Part shown: positions 43,206-51,745 of the stretch, piece after piece | Layout: each line of letters begins with the position of its first letter | Position numbering within the stretch: position 1 is the stretch's first letter | DNA from: Muribaculaceae bacterium | Lineage (GTDB): Bacteria; Bacteroidota; Bacteroidia; Bacteroidales; Muribaculaceae | DNA: 64,000 nt | Direction of reading: 5' to 3' | Assembly: GCA_014867205.1 (NCBI GenBank) | Contig: WGUO01000019.1 | Coordinates: forward strand, 1-64,000 | Position numbers and translations under genes: made by a program | Notes under the pieces: model-generated | Database searches by the model: none | What the model was told of the DNA's origin: nothing | The model's input: only the letters and a program-made list of their open reading frames with translations

Positions 43206-44585
43206 TCAGTCTTTATTGAGTTTGCTATATAGTATCTTACCGGCCTCATTTTTCGGGAGAGCATCCATGTGACGAATGTCAATGACAGTCGCCGGCACCT
43301 TGATAGCCTTAAGGAGAGCCTCGAGAGCGGTGTCTTGTTGATTAATGTCAGTGATATAGACTATGATTCTCTCGTCGGTGCCAGTGCAGGCACATTCGCA
43401 GTCAACGGCACCGCGCACTATCTGCTCGCACTCGTCGAGACCGATGCGGTTGCCGAATATCTTGAGAAAGCGTCCCATGCGTCCCTTGATGAAATAGAAG
43501 CCATCCTTGTCGCGATATGCTATGTCGCCAGTAGGCAAGAAGCCATTACGCTCGTCGCCGAGTGCCAGGTCCTCGCGCGTGCGCGCGTATCCCATAGTCA
43601 CGTTCTTTCCCCGGTAGCACATCTCGCCCGTAGCCGGAGACTCCATAATCTCATTGCCGTCGGCATCGCGCAGAGACAGATGACCGTTGGGTACTGCAAT
43701 CCCGATACTCCCCATCTTCGATATGGCATACTCTTCAGGAAGCCATGCCATGCGTGCGGTTCCCTCGGACTGGCCGTATGTGGCCACCCAGCGTTTCCCG
43801 TTGTCACGACAGTATTCCGCGAATTTCAGGTTAAGTTCGGTGGGCATCTTTCCTCCTCCCTGAGTCAGCAGAGTCAGGTCAGGAAGTTTCATGCGTGTGA
43901 AACGCATCTTGTCGAGGACCTCGAAACTGAATGGCACACCGGTGAAACTCGTGGCATGCTCCTCTTTGAGGAATTTCCAGAACCCGGGGTCAGTCATCTT
44001 GAGATTCGTGATCAGCACAGTGGCACCGACCTTAAAGTGGCTGAACACCATAGATAGACCCATGGTATAGTAGAGGGGAAGCACCATGAAAGGTCGGTCG
44101 TTCTCCGTCAGCCGGAAGAATGTCGATATGTTGAGCGCGGCAGCCTCGATGTTGTCATACTTGTGGCGTACAAGCTTGGGGCTGCCTGTTGAGCCGGAGG
44201 TGGGCAGCAGGTGGCTGAGTTCCTCGTGCATCTCGCATGATCGCTCACCTGTAAAGTTGATGGAATAGCCATATTCAGGCATTTCACCATCCGTACCCGG
44301 CTTGACAATCAACTGGGGCCGGTAAGTCGAGGTAAGATTTTGCAGGAGCGCATCCTCGGTATGGGCGTTCAGCACCAGAGGAACGTTGCCTGAGATAATA
44401 GATGCAATCACCCATGCGATACCGCCCACATTGTTTTCGGTCAGAATGAACATGAGCGAGCGGCCCGGCAGTGCGTTGCGGAGCCTATCGGCGAGAGCGA
44501 TGATTTCGCCATAGGTGAGAGTGTCGCCGTTTGAGTCAATTGCAGCGAGGCGTTCAGGCTCAAATCTGTCTATATCGAGTAGCAT
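43206..44585 (-). CDS. AMP-forming acyl-CoA/acyl-ACP ligase
   Basis: Adenylate-forming enzyme of 459 residues that activates a carboxylic acid and passes it to CoA or ACP. Motifs: LPTSGSTGSPKLVRHK (phosphate loop), ATYGQSEG, TGDIAYRDKDGFYFIKGRMG and the C-terminal catalytic Lys in KNEAGKILYSKL. The start at 44585 is chosen from homology (MLLDIDRFEPERLA) and its 4-base distance to the previous stop; the frame stays open far upstream but reads the neighbouring gene. The adjacent ACP makes acyl-ACP loading likely. The accepted acid is unknown. Confidence 0.92.
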   Translation of the reverse strand: MLLDIDRFEPERLAAIDSNGDTLTYGEIIALADRLRNALPGRSLMFILTENNVGGIAWVIASIISGNVPLVLNAHTEDALLQNLTSTYRPQLIVKPGTDGEMPEYGYSINFTGERSCEMHEELSHLLPTSGSTGSPKLVRHKYDNIEAAALNISTFFRLTENDRPFMVLPLYYTMGLSMVFSHFKVGATVLITNLKMTDPGFWKFLKEEHATSFTGVPFSFEVLDKMRFTRMKLPDLTLLTQGGGKMPTELNLKFAEYCRDNGKRWVATYGQSEGTARMAWLPEEYAISKMGSIGIAVPNGHLSLRDADGNEIMESPATGEMCYRGKNVTMGYARTREDLALGDERNGFLPTGDIAYRDKDGFYFIKGRMGRFLKIFGNRIGLDECEQIVRGAVDCECACTGTDERIIVYITDINQQDTALEALLKAIKVPATVIDIRHMDALPKNEAGKILYSKLNKD

Positions 44586-44589
44586 ATCG

Positions 44590-45327
44590 TCAGATTGATG
44601 CACAGCCGTCAACACCAAGTATCTGGCCTGATATGTATGATGAGTTGTCGGAAGCGAGGAAGGAGCAAGCCTTGGCAATATCCTCGGGCAAGCCGAGACG
44701 GCCAAGTGCGATGCGACCGATACGTGCGTCAATCTTGTCGCCCGAAGCCTCGTAGAGTTCCTCGAATCGCTCAGTCTTGACGATGCCCGGGGCAACTGCA
44801 TTGACACGCACACCCATAGGTGCGAGTTCCTTTGCGGCTGACTTTGTGAATGAGATGACGGCTCCCTTGGTGGCCGAATACGCACACTGTCCGGCTGAGC
44901 CAAGTACAGCGGTGACCGAGGCGATGTTGACTATGGAGCCTCCTCCGCATCGGCTCATGATGCGCGAGACGAGTTGTGTGAGTTCAATGACGGCTATTAC
45001 ATTGACGCGAAACATCAGTTCGGTCTCCTCGCGTACTATCATGCCGATCTTCTTGTTGAACACGACGCCTGCATTGTTGACGAGGGCATCGATGCGTCCC
45101 TCGGTCTTCTTTACGCTCATCATGGCAGCCTTGGCTGCCGCTGCGTCGGTAACATCAAAATACAAGGCATGGAACGCAGGGAATTCCTGTTCCATGCCAT
45201 CCATAGAGCCCTGTCGGAAATCGCATCCGTAGACTGTGGCACCCTCGGCGAGCATATCGCGTGCTATCGCGTTGCCAATGCCTTGGGCGGCTCCGGTCAC
45301 AACGCACACTTTATTCTGTAAAATCAT
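44590..45327 (-). CDS. FabG-like 3-oxoacyl-ACP reductase (SDR)
   Basis: Classical short-chain reductase of 245 residues: NAD(P) motif TGAAQGIGNAIA, NNAG, catalytic Ser in VNIASVTAVLG, YSATKGAVISF with Tyr and Lys, and PGIVKTERF. The closest general type is FabG, which reduces 3-oxoacyl-ACP to 3-hydroxyacyl-ACP. Being next to an acyl ligase, ACP and KAS III, it is expected to act on the product of this local pathway. No dehydratase or enoyl reductase accompanies it, so the product may stop as the 3-hydroxyacyl group (inference). Confidence 0.9.
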   Translation of the reverse strand: MILQNKVCVVTGAAQGIGNAIARDMLAEGATVYGCDFRQGSMDGMEQEFPAFHALYFDVTDAAAAKAAMMSVKKTEGRIDALVNNAGVVFNKKIGMIVREETELMFRVNVIAVIELTQLVSRIMSRCGGGSIVNIASVTAVLGSAGQCAYSATKGAVISFTKSAAKELAPMGVRVNAVAPGIVKTERFEELYEASGDKIDARIGRIALGRLGLPEDIAKACSFLASDNSSYISGQILGVDGCASI

Positions 45328-45349
45328 CTGTTTTCGGATAATTACTTAG

Positions 45350-46099
45350 TTAAACGAGACTTTTCCCACCATCCACTATAAGACTTGTGCCTGTGGTCCA
45401 TGCCGAGGCGTCAGAGAGCAGATAGACAACTGCGTAAGCCACCTCCTCAGGGCGTCCGTAACGTTTAAGCGGATAGGTGGCAGCGTCGGCGGCATGTTCC
45501 TCGTCTGACACCGCTCCACGATGGATCAGCGGTGTATCAATCATGGCCGGAAGTACTGTGTTTACACGGATTCTTTTCGGAGCAAACTCTCGTGCGCAGA
45601 ATTTCATATATGCGTCGAGGGCTGCCTTAGATGCCCCGTAGGCACCGTTGCCTATCGTGAAGAAGTGTGTGCCTCCCATCGACGATATGGCTACTATCGA
45701 GGCTCCAGCCTTGACTCTCTTCTTCTTTAGCAGCAGTCTCAGCAGCTCCACCGGATTTAGGAAATTGCTGTCGAGCACATCAAGAAGTTTCTTGCGTGTA
45801 GAGAACTGTACGGGCAGCATCATGCCGATACCCGAGCAAAGAGCGACGCCGTCGAGTTCGGGAGCCTCAGCTACAAGTCTGTCAATATCTTCGGCACATG
45901 TCAGGTCGGCTGTAATGGCGGTGTGCCCTTCGCCGTCGAGCATGGCGAGAGTCTCGTCGAGTCTCTCGGCGTTTCGGCCGGTGATAACGAGTACTGCACC
46001 GAGACGGGAACATTCGGTGGCCACTGCGCGGCCTATGCCTGACGAGGCACCGGTCACGAGCACTGTCTTGCCTTGGAGTGCAAATGGATTATGGTTCAT
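45350..46099 (-). CDS. Short-chain dehydrogenase/reductase, second copy
   Basis: SDR of 249 residues with TGASSGIGRAVA, ALCSGIG in place of the usual NNAG, catalytic Ser in AISSMGGTHF, Tyr and Lys in AYGASKAALDAYMKF, and ending SLIVDGGKSL. The NNAG-to-CSGIG change is noteworthy. It lies 1 base after KAS III copy 2 and 22 bases before the FabG-like gene. It may reduce the beta-keto product of that synthase, giving one reductase per synthase. Confidence 0.9.
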   Translation of the reverse strand: MNHNPFALQGKTVLVTGASSGIGRAVATECSRLGAVLVITGRNAERLDETLAMLDGEGHTAITADLTCAEDIDRLVAEAPELDGVALCSGIGMMLPVQFSTRKKLLDVLDSNFLNPVELLRLLLKKKRVKAGASIVAISSMGGTHFFTIGNGAYGASKAALDAYMKFCAREFAPKRIRVNTVLPAMIDTPLIHRGAVSDEEHAADAATYPLKRYGRPEEVAYAVVYLLSDASAWTTGTSLIVDGGKSLV

Positions 46100-46100
46100 G

Positions 46101-47144
46101 TCAAAGTTCTGTGAGAGGTGGAATCACGATGTGGTCCGCCTCGAATGCTATCGTTCCCCAGGAGAGTCCGACGCCAAAGCCGCATCCGATGATCTTCGCC
46201 TTTTCGCCGGGCAGTTTGTCGCCAAGCTGAGTGGTGATGGTCAGAGGAATTGATGCAGAAGAGGTGTTGCCGAAGTAAGTCATCGAGTAGGGCACCTTCT
46301 CCTCGGGCAATTTGAGTTTGGCTCTGATTGTCTCGTTCATCTTGCGGTTGGCCTGATGGAAAACGAAATAATCGAAGTCGTTATACTCGAAGCCGGCCTC
46401 TTTCGCGAGGTTCTTAATTGACTTGGGTGCTGTGGTTATGCCGAAAGCGAAAACATCCAGCCCCTTCATGCGTGTCTGGAGGCTGTGGCGCTTGCGCCCA
46501 TCCTCACATTCCACGAGTTTGAAGGTATCCTCGTTGATAGGATTACGTGTGCCACCGCCGGGGCGGATAATTGCGTCATAGCCGGTTCCGTCAGTGCCGA
46601 GCTCAATGAAAATCGGGTAGTCAGACTTCTCGGGATCATACTCGACGGCAGTCGCAGTTCCGGCATATCCGAATAACTGGTCGGGCTCTTCGTAGGCGCT
46701 CTTGCGGGCGTCGCCGGTCAGCAGTAATGCGCGGCGCAACGAAGTGCCGCTCTGAAGCAGCGAGAGAATGGTTGTCATGCCATATACCCAGCCGGAGCAC
46801 CCCAGTGATATGTCCTGGCAGAGACAGGCTTTCTTGAGTCCCAGCTTGCCGTGGAGCACACAAGATGTAGCCGGAAGAATATAGTCCGGCGTCTGCGACA
46901 CGAAAATCAGCACGTCAATGCTGTCACGCTCCCATCCGAGCGAGTCGAGAAGCCGCTCAGTGGCGGCCTGACAGAGGTCGGAAGCTGTGAAATCGTTCGA
47001 CCAGCGTTTCTCAAGAATGCCGGTCGTCGCCATGTATGCCTCGCGGTTGTAGGCGGTGCTGGTGGATATGGTAGGCTCCACGTGCTCCGGCACGCATGTC
47101 GCGATACCGGCCACGCGAAGACCTTCGAACTTGAAAAATGCCAT
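46101..47144 (-). CDS. 3-oxoacyl-ACP synthase III (KAS III) homologue, copy 2
   Basis: Condensing enzyme of 347 residues with cysteine in DISLGCSGWVYG, histidine in YFVFHQANRKM and asparagine in YFGNTSSASIPLT, so catalytically complete. It starts 2 bases after an ACP gene, which points to a dedicated carrier. It is clearly homologous to the copy at 41884 along its length, including the SDIKL/STAYN N-terminal region, HIAPD/WSNDF difference and GERLL/TERLL helix, but too different to be a recent duplication. Confidence 0.92.
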   Translation of the reverse strand: MAFFKFEGLRVAGIATCVPEHVEPTISTSTAYNREAYMATTGILEKRWSNDFTASDLCQAATERLLDSLGWERDSIDVLIFVSQTPDYILPATSCVLHGKLGLKKACLCQDISLGCSGWVYGMTTILSLLQSGTSLRRALLLTGDARKSAYEEPDQLFGYAGTATAVEYDPEKSDYPIFIELGTDGTGYDAIIRPGGGTRNPINEDTFKLVECEDGRKRHSLQTRMKGLDVFAFGITTAPKSIKNLAKEAGFEYNDFDYFVFHQANRKMNETIRAKLKLPEEKVPYSMTYFGNTSSASIPLTITTQLGDKLPGEKAKIIGCGFGVGLSWGTIAFEADHIVIPPLTEL

Positions 47145-47146
47145 GC

Positions 47147-47377
47147 TTAAAGTTTTGACTTCACAATGTTGTAGAGGTCTTCAACGGTCTTGGCGGCTTT
47201 CATGTCCTCACCCTTGAGTGTAACGTCATATTCTTCGTCGACCATGGCAAGGATGGAGAGGGCTGAAAGCGATGACCATTCGTCGAGGTCGCGAAATACA
47301 GTTGTTGCCTGGATTTCTGCAGGATCGGTCTCTTCCATCTGTGCAGCGAAATTGTCGATAAAGTCTTTGAGTTCCAT
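47147..47377 (-). CDS. Acyl carrier protein, copy 2
   Basis: Acyl carrier protein of 76 residues. The modification site is in DLDEWSSLSALSIL; the second serine is the expected phosphopantetheine site. This DEWSSL type of carrier is common in polysaccharide and natural-product clusters rather than in primary fatty acid synthesis. 2 bases before KAS III copy 2 and 21 bases after the PglD-like gene. Confidence 0.92.
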   Translation of the reverse strand: MELKDFIDNFAAQMEETDPAEIQATTVFRDLDEWSSLSALSILAMVDEEYDVTLKGEDMKAAKTVEDLYNIVKSKL

Positions 47378-47398
47378 TTTGATATATGTCTTTATATG

Positions 47399-48043
47399 TT
47401 AGAATTTAAATATCTTTGCCGGGTTGCCGATGTAGGTGCAACCGTCTTTTGGTCGAGTAAGCAAGGGAGAGAGAGGAGAGAGAGTGATGCCGTTGCCGAC
47501 GTGCACCCCTTGTTTAACAAACGAGCCGGCGCCGAAAAGATTGCAATCTCCTATCACACTTTCGCCTGATATGCGCACACCGGGCATGAAAACATTGCAG
47601 TTGCCGACCTTTGCATCGTGTCCGAAAGTGACCATTCCGTTAAGCACATTGAAATCTCCGACAGAGACATTTACCGTGACGCGGCAGTGGCTCTTTATGA
47701 TGTTGCCTATACCCATGTTGAATGTCTGTTCGTCCTCTATTACGAAATCGGGTGATATGAGGTTGGGATATTCGACAGCAGGGTTCGTTATGCTCTCCAC
47801 GATAGCACGCCGTGCGGCAGGGCTGCCGACACATATGACTATCGCCGGAGGATTGCTCATCGCATTGAGCATGTCGCGCCCTCCTATCACCTTGCCATAA
47901 TGCGAGATCTCATCGCCAGGCGTATGTGTGTCGTCAATGAATCCGACAAAATTCCAGGTCGGTTTTCTGTCGTTGATCATCTTTATCATTGCGGCGACCT
48001 CTCGGCCTAATCCGCCTGCTCCATATATTGCGATGTCTGTCAT
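47399..48043 (-). CDS. PglD/NeuD-like sugar N-acyltransferase
   Basis: Left-handed beta-helix acyltransferase of about 214 residues with the family N-terminal sugar-nucleotide domain (IAIYGAGGLGREVAAMI) and hexapeptide repeats. The probable catalytic histidine is in TFGHDAKVGNCNVF. PglD adds an acetyl group to the 4-amino group of the UDP-amino sugar. Being directly upstream of ACP and KAS III, this copy might use a longer acyl-ACP instead (inference). The start at 48043 fits the family; starts at 48070 or 48076 are possible. Confidence 0.9.
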   Translation of the reverse strand: MTDIAIYGAGGLGREVAAMIKMINDRKPTWNFVGFIDDTHTPGDEISHYGKVIGGRDMLNAMSNPPAIVICVGSPAARRAIVESITNPAVEYPNLISPDFVIEDEQTFNMGIGNIIKSHCRVTVNVSVGDFNVLNGMVTFGHDAKVGNCNVFMPGVRISGESVIGDCNLFGAGSFVKQGVHVGNGITLSPLSPLLTRPKDGCTYIGNPAKIFKF

Positions 48044-48116
48044 AACTGTTGTGATATTAATCTCTGTCATGGTCAAATTGTGCTTATAGATTGATGTAAT
48101 TCAGATATGCGGCACT

Positions 48117-49253
48117 CTAATCGAATATGTGGGGCATGAAATTGTCATAATACATGCGGTTGGCAAGGTAGACGCGCCGGTTGTGCTCCTGCTGCTCCAT
48201 AGTCAGTGGGCTGAGCGAGGACATGTCGTGCAGGTCATCCTCGACCGAAAATATTATGTAGCCTTTCTCACGGTAATAGTCAAGCAGATTATTCTCGTTT
48301 CTGAGAAAGACCTTGACACCGTTCTTAAGCAACTGGATAATATTGCCTGATGCTTCCTGACGTCGCTGTCCGAAAACTGCGATGTCAACCTTGTTGAGCA
48401 TCTCGAAGTATTTGTCGCGAGACATGTATTCGAGAATCGGCTCGAATTTGTCACCGAACATCCTGCGTCCCGTAGCGAGCACTCTGTCTCGAATCATTGG
48501 GTGGCCATAGGATAGGGGTGTAATCTTGACCAGGGTATTCTTAGGGTCTATCTTCTTAAGAATCTTGAAGACAGTCCGGTGGTTTCCGTAGACTGATGCC
48601 TGATGGTCTATCATGACTGTCTTGACTCCTCTGGGTTTAAGCTCAAACAGGTCTCCGGGCAGTGAATTGTCCTTGTTCGCACCATAAGAGAAGAAACGGA
48701 ACTCCGCCTTTGTGTCGAAGTGTTTCTTGAGCAGATCATAATCGCGTCGGTTCCAGAAACAGAAATAGTCGACCATCGAGAAAATCTTCACGAATTTAGG
48801 AGCGCGGTAACGGTTGGTCGACTTGCGCAGGAAACGTGAGACCTTGTTGGGTATGAAATAGTAGACCTTGTGAAAGGGAGAGAACGGGTCGTCAATGACG
48901 TTATAGTCGCGCTCGTAGGCGAGAGCCTCATAGAGCTCATATCCCCAGAACACCCAGTATAGCTTGAACTCAAAATTTTCGCGCAGGTACTCCAGCAGTT
49001 CGAGCATGTAGCCCAGCACGCCGTGCATCACAATACGGTCCACGCCCCGCTCGCGGCAAATCTGGAGTATCTTCTCGAAGTTCTCACGTTCGTCGAGATT
49101 CATTATGACAAAGCCCTCCGGATTCTTTATCATGGTCAGTTCCGGAGTCTGTTTATACACCACAAACGTATTCTTTCCCGGATAATATTGTTCGAATATG
49201 CGCCGGGAGTCACTTACAAAGTTGTGGTCCATGCAGAGATGTAGGGCGTGCAT
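48117..49253 (-). CDS. GT56-like 4-amino-sugar transferase (WecF type)
   Basis: Protein of 378 residues resembling glycosyltransferase family 56, the TDP-4-acetamido-4,6-dideoxy-galactose transferases (WecF): FVVYKQTPE, VMHGVLGYM, WVFWGYELYEAL, VKITPLSYG, and FGQRRQEASGNIIQLLKNGVKVFLRNENNL. It would add the second sugar to the lipid-linked first sugar. It is the only recognisable glycosyltransferase in the locus besides the priming enzyme. The start overlaps the end of the Wzy-like gene by 44 bases; a start at 49232 is an alternative. Confidence 0.85.
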   Translation of the reverse strand: MHALHLCMDHNFVSDSRRIFEQYYPGKNTFVVYKQTPELTMIKNPEGFVIMNLDERENFEKILQICRERGVDRIVMHGVLGYMLELLEYLRENFEFKLYWVFWGYELYEALAYERDYNVIDDPFSPFHKVYYFIPNKVSRFLRKSTNRYRAPKFVKIFSMVDYFCFWNRRDYDLLKKHFDTKAEFRFFSYGANKDNSLPGDLFELKPRGVKTVMIDHQASVYGNHRTVFKILKKIDPKNTLVKITPLSYGHPMIRDRVLATGRRMFGDKFEPILEYMSRDKYFEMLNKVDIAVFGQRRQEASGNIIQLLKNGVKVFLRNENNLLDYYREKGYIIFSVEDDLHDMSSLSPLTMEQQEHNRRVYLANRMYYDNFMPHIFD

Positions 49254-50532
49254 CTGTGTCTATATGTAGTGAGTGGGTTTGTTTCTTTTTGTTTTTATAT
49301 TTCTTTGGCGTACGTCCCTCAAAGTACAATATGGGGATTGCTATGAGGAAGAGATACATCCATATTTCCTTGGCTGGGTAGTCTCGGATCAGGTTGGAGA
49401 TTACATATATCAGCAGGAATCCGAAACTCTTGAGAGAGTGATAGCGCGAATAGTAGAGCGCCATGAATATCAGCAGCAGGGACGTGCCGACGATACCGCG
49501 CAGATAGAAGTAACGTTTGTATCCGGCATTTCCCATCATAAGGTTACCGGAACTTTTATTCTTAGAGGTATATGCACCCTTTCCGACACCGAGCCATATT
49601 TTGTCTGTGTTGAGATATTTGCTGTAAGTGTCCTCGAAGAATGTAGTGTACCTGTTGTTGCCGGCGATATCGCCGCTTTCAGTCATTTCAAGACGAGACA
49701 CTATGGCCTTGTTGAGCACATTGTCTCCATTAAGGAATGCGGCAGCAGTTGAGCCTATTGCAAGAACGATTGTGGAGACAATTCCGACTGCCCAATATTT
49801 GCGTTTCTCAATCAATATCAGAATGACGGCGCCTATCAGCATGCCGTAGGCAGCCAGCGAGAGTGACATTATGGTTGAGACAAATAGAATGATATTCCCG
49901 AATTTCTTGAGGTTACATCCGTTGATGTAGAGTAGATAGACGCACATTGTGCCGAGGTGGCCGGGCTCAAGGAAAGGGCCTGCAAAGCGTCGCACGTCAT
50001 CAGGACTGTTGATGCTGAATGTGTTAAAGATGTAATACACCTGGTGCATGTAATACACATCGCTTGTGTCGCGGAAATGAGGCAGATCCACTCCAAGCAG
50101 AAATGGAATCCAGCCTATCAGGGCTATCAGCAGAATCGCCTCAACCGATATTGTGAGGACCCTCAATACCACTTTCTTATGCTCGAGTGGTGCCATTATC
50201 AGCATTGCCCCTCCGAACATTGTGATGAGCATACAGATGATTGCTCGACTTGTCAGATCGGCCAGCATTCCGCGCTCATAGAAAAATATGGCGCATAGTA
50301 AAAGAATGCATATCCCCTTGAACATTGAGACGCGTTCAAGGCTCTTTCGGTATGTGACTGCGTATGGCAGCATCAGTGCGAAAGAGAACAGGAAGAAGAA
50401 GAAGTCCTGGATGTATCTGACATAGAGAATCCTGTTTGACTTGAACATCAACAGGACAATACCTATGCAGAATAAAATCAGGACATATCCCGGTCCGGAT
50501 CTTGCGGTATCTGTTTTCTTACTCTCCGTCAT
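49210..50532 (-). CDS. Wzy-like polysaccharide polymerase
   Basis: Membrane protein of 440 residues with about eleven to twelve hydrophobic segments and a larger loop around residues 190-220 and 285-345 (NRYTTFFEDTYSKYL, WLGVGKGAYTSKNK). This layout is typical of O-antigen polymerases (Wzy), which are poorly conserved in sequence. It ends in a basic cytoplasmic tail (KKYKNKKKQTHSLH). The gene overlaps both neighbours (14 and 44 bases), which indicates cotranslation. Confidence 0.8.
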   Translation of the reverse strand: MTESKKTDTARSGPGYVLILFCIGIVLLMFKSNRILYVRYIQDFFFFLFSFALMLPYAVTYRKSLERVSMFKGICILLLCAIFFYERGMLADLTSRAIICMLITMFGGAMLIMAPLEHKKVVLRVLTISVEAILLIALIGWIPFLLGVDLPHFRDTSDVYYMHQVYYIFNTFSINSPDDVRRFAGPFLEPGHLGTMCVYLLYINGCNLKKFGNIILFVSTIMSLSLAAYGMLIGAVILILIEKRKYWAVGIVSTIVLAIGSTAAAFLNGDNVLNKAIVSRLEMTESGDIAGNNRYTTFFEDTYSKYLNTDKIWLGVGKGAYTSKNKSSGNLMMGNAGYKRYFYLRGIVGTSLLLIFMALYYSRYHSLKSFGFLLIYVISNLIRDYPAKEIWMYLFLIAIPILYFEGRTPKKYKNKKKQTHSLHIDTDARPTSLHGPQLCK

Positions 50533-51709
50533 TCTCTATCAGGTGTTTATACAGAACCTTGATCAGAGGCTTATGAATCTGGCTGTATCCGTCACGGTCT
50601 CGCACGGTTGCACCGGCGCTAAGTATCACAAAACCATATTTCTGCTCCGGCTCAAAAATCATGCAGGTCTTGATTCCGGCTCCTCCACCGGTCTGGCCGT
50701 GCAGCAATGAACCGTCTACCAGGTCCCGGTATTCACGATATGAAAGCCCGTAGTTATGTTTGCCGACATAGTTTCTCTGTATCTGCCGCTCGCTGTTGCG
50801 GGTTATGATGCGTTTGCCGTCGAGAGTTCCCCAGTTCATGTGCATGCGCATGTATCTTGCGAGATCATCAGCGGTAATCTTCATGCCAACGGCAGGGTAT
50901 TCGAGCCATACCGTCTCGCCGAGTATGTAGTTATCGGGTTTAAGGGGCGAGAGCTGATGATAGACATAGTCATTGTTCTCTATCTTACCTGTCTTGTCCG
51001 ACAGATAGTAAAGGCCTACGAATTTATTCTTGTCCAGGGCGTTCTGGTTGAAACTCCCGTGGATATCGAGTGGCTTCATGATAATGTCGTCGATGACAGA
51101 GCTGAATCTCTTGCCGGCCGCTCCCTCAATCACAGCACCCAGCACTGTATAGTTGGTGTTGACATAGTCGTAGGCCGTACCAGGCTTGGTGTCTGAGTAG
51201 CCCAGGGCATAGTTGACAGATTTCCGAGGATTGATAGAATCCAGAATCCACCAGCAATGGTTCTCGTTGAGGCTTGATGTGTGAGTCAGGAGTTGCTTGA
51301 CCGTAATGGGCACATCGGGGTAGCGTGGATTGCGGAGTCTGAATTTCAGATATTTGTCGGCCGGGTCGTTGAGCTTCATTTTCTTTTCCTCGACGAGTCT
51401 CATTATGGCTGTCGCAACAAATGTCTTGGAGACAGACATGATGTCAAACAAGTCGTCGCCTTTCAGAGGCTCGCCCTCGCTTACGCTGTCAGGAATTACC
51501 CGGTAGCCCATCAGTTTTCTATAGATGACGGAATCATCCTTGACAACAGCGATGCTGAGTGCCGTCATGCCGACCTCATCATAGATTTTTTGAATCTCGC
51601 TATCGAGTTCGGGCCGGAAATTGCAGTTTCCTGCGGCTAAACCCTCATTGCATGTGCTGATCAGCATGACGATGAGGCACACGAGGGACACTATATTTCT
51701 CATTCGCAC
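50519..51709 (-). CDS. Secreted serine hydrolase of class C beta-lactamase type
   Basis: Protein of 396 residues with a signal peptide (about 1-25). The serine hydrolase motifs are SVSKTF (nucleophile Ser and Lys), YVNTNY (Tyr-x-Asn) and HGQTGG in place of the KTG box. The class covers beta-lactamases, D-amino-acid peptidases and esterases. Its place between Wzy and an aminotransferase gene, overlapping wzy by 14 bases, suggests a role on the polysaccharide, for example removal or transfer of an acyl group, rather than antibiotic resistance (inference). Confidence 0.88.
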   Translation of the reverse strand: MRMRNIVSLVCLIVMLISTCNEGLAAGNCNFRPELDSEIQKIYDEVGMTALSIAVVKDDSVIYRKLMGYRVIPDSVSEGEPLKGDDLFDIMSVSKTFVATAIMRLVEEKKMKLNDPADKYLKFRLRNPRYPDVPITVKQLLTHTSSLNENHCWWILDSINPRKSVNYALGYSDTKPGTAYDYVNTNYTVLGAVIEGAAGKRFSSVIDDIIMKPLDIHGSFNQNALDKNKFVGLYYLSDKTGKIENNDYVYHQLSPLKPDNYILGETVWLEYPAVGMKITADDLARYMRMHMNWGTLDGKRIITRNSERQIQRNYVGKHNYGLSYREYRDLVDGSLLHGQTGGGAGIKTCMIFEPEQKYGFVILSAGATVRDRDGYSQIHKPLIKVLYKHLIENDGE

Positions 51710-51745
51710 CAGATTTGATATATTGGCAAATTTTGGCCGTAATGT

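Noticed and set aside
43206..44903. Longer version of the acyl ligase starting at 44903
   Set aside because: The first about 106 residues would be encoded inside the FabG-like gene and show a shadow-frame composition; homology starts at 44585.
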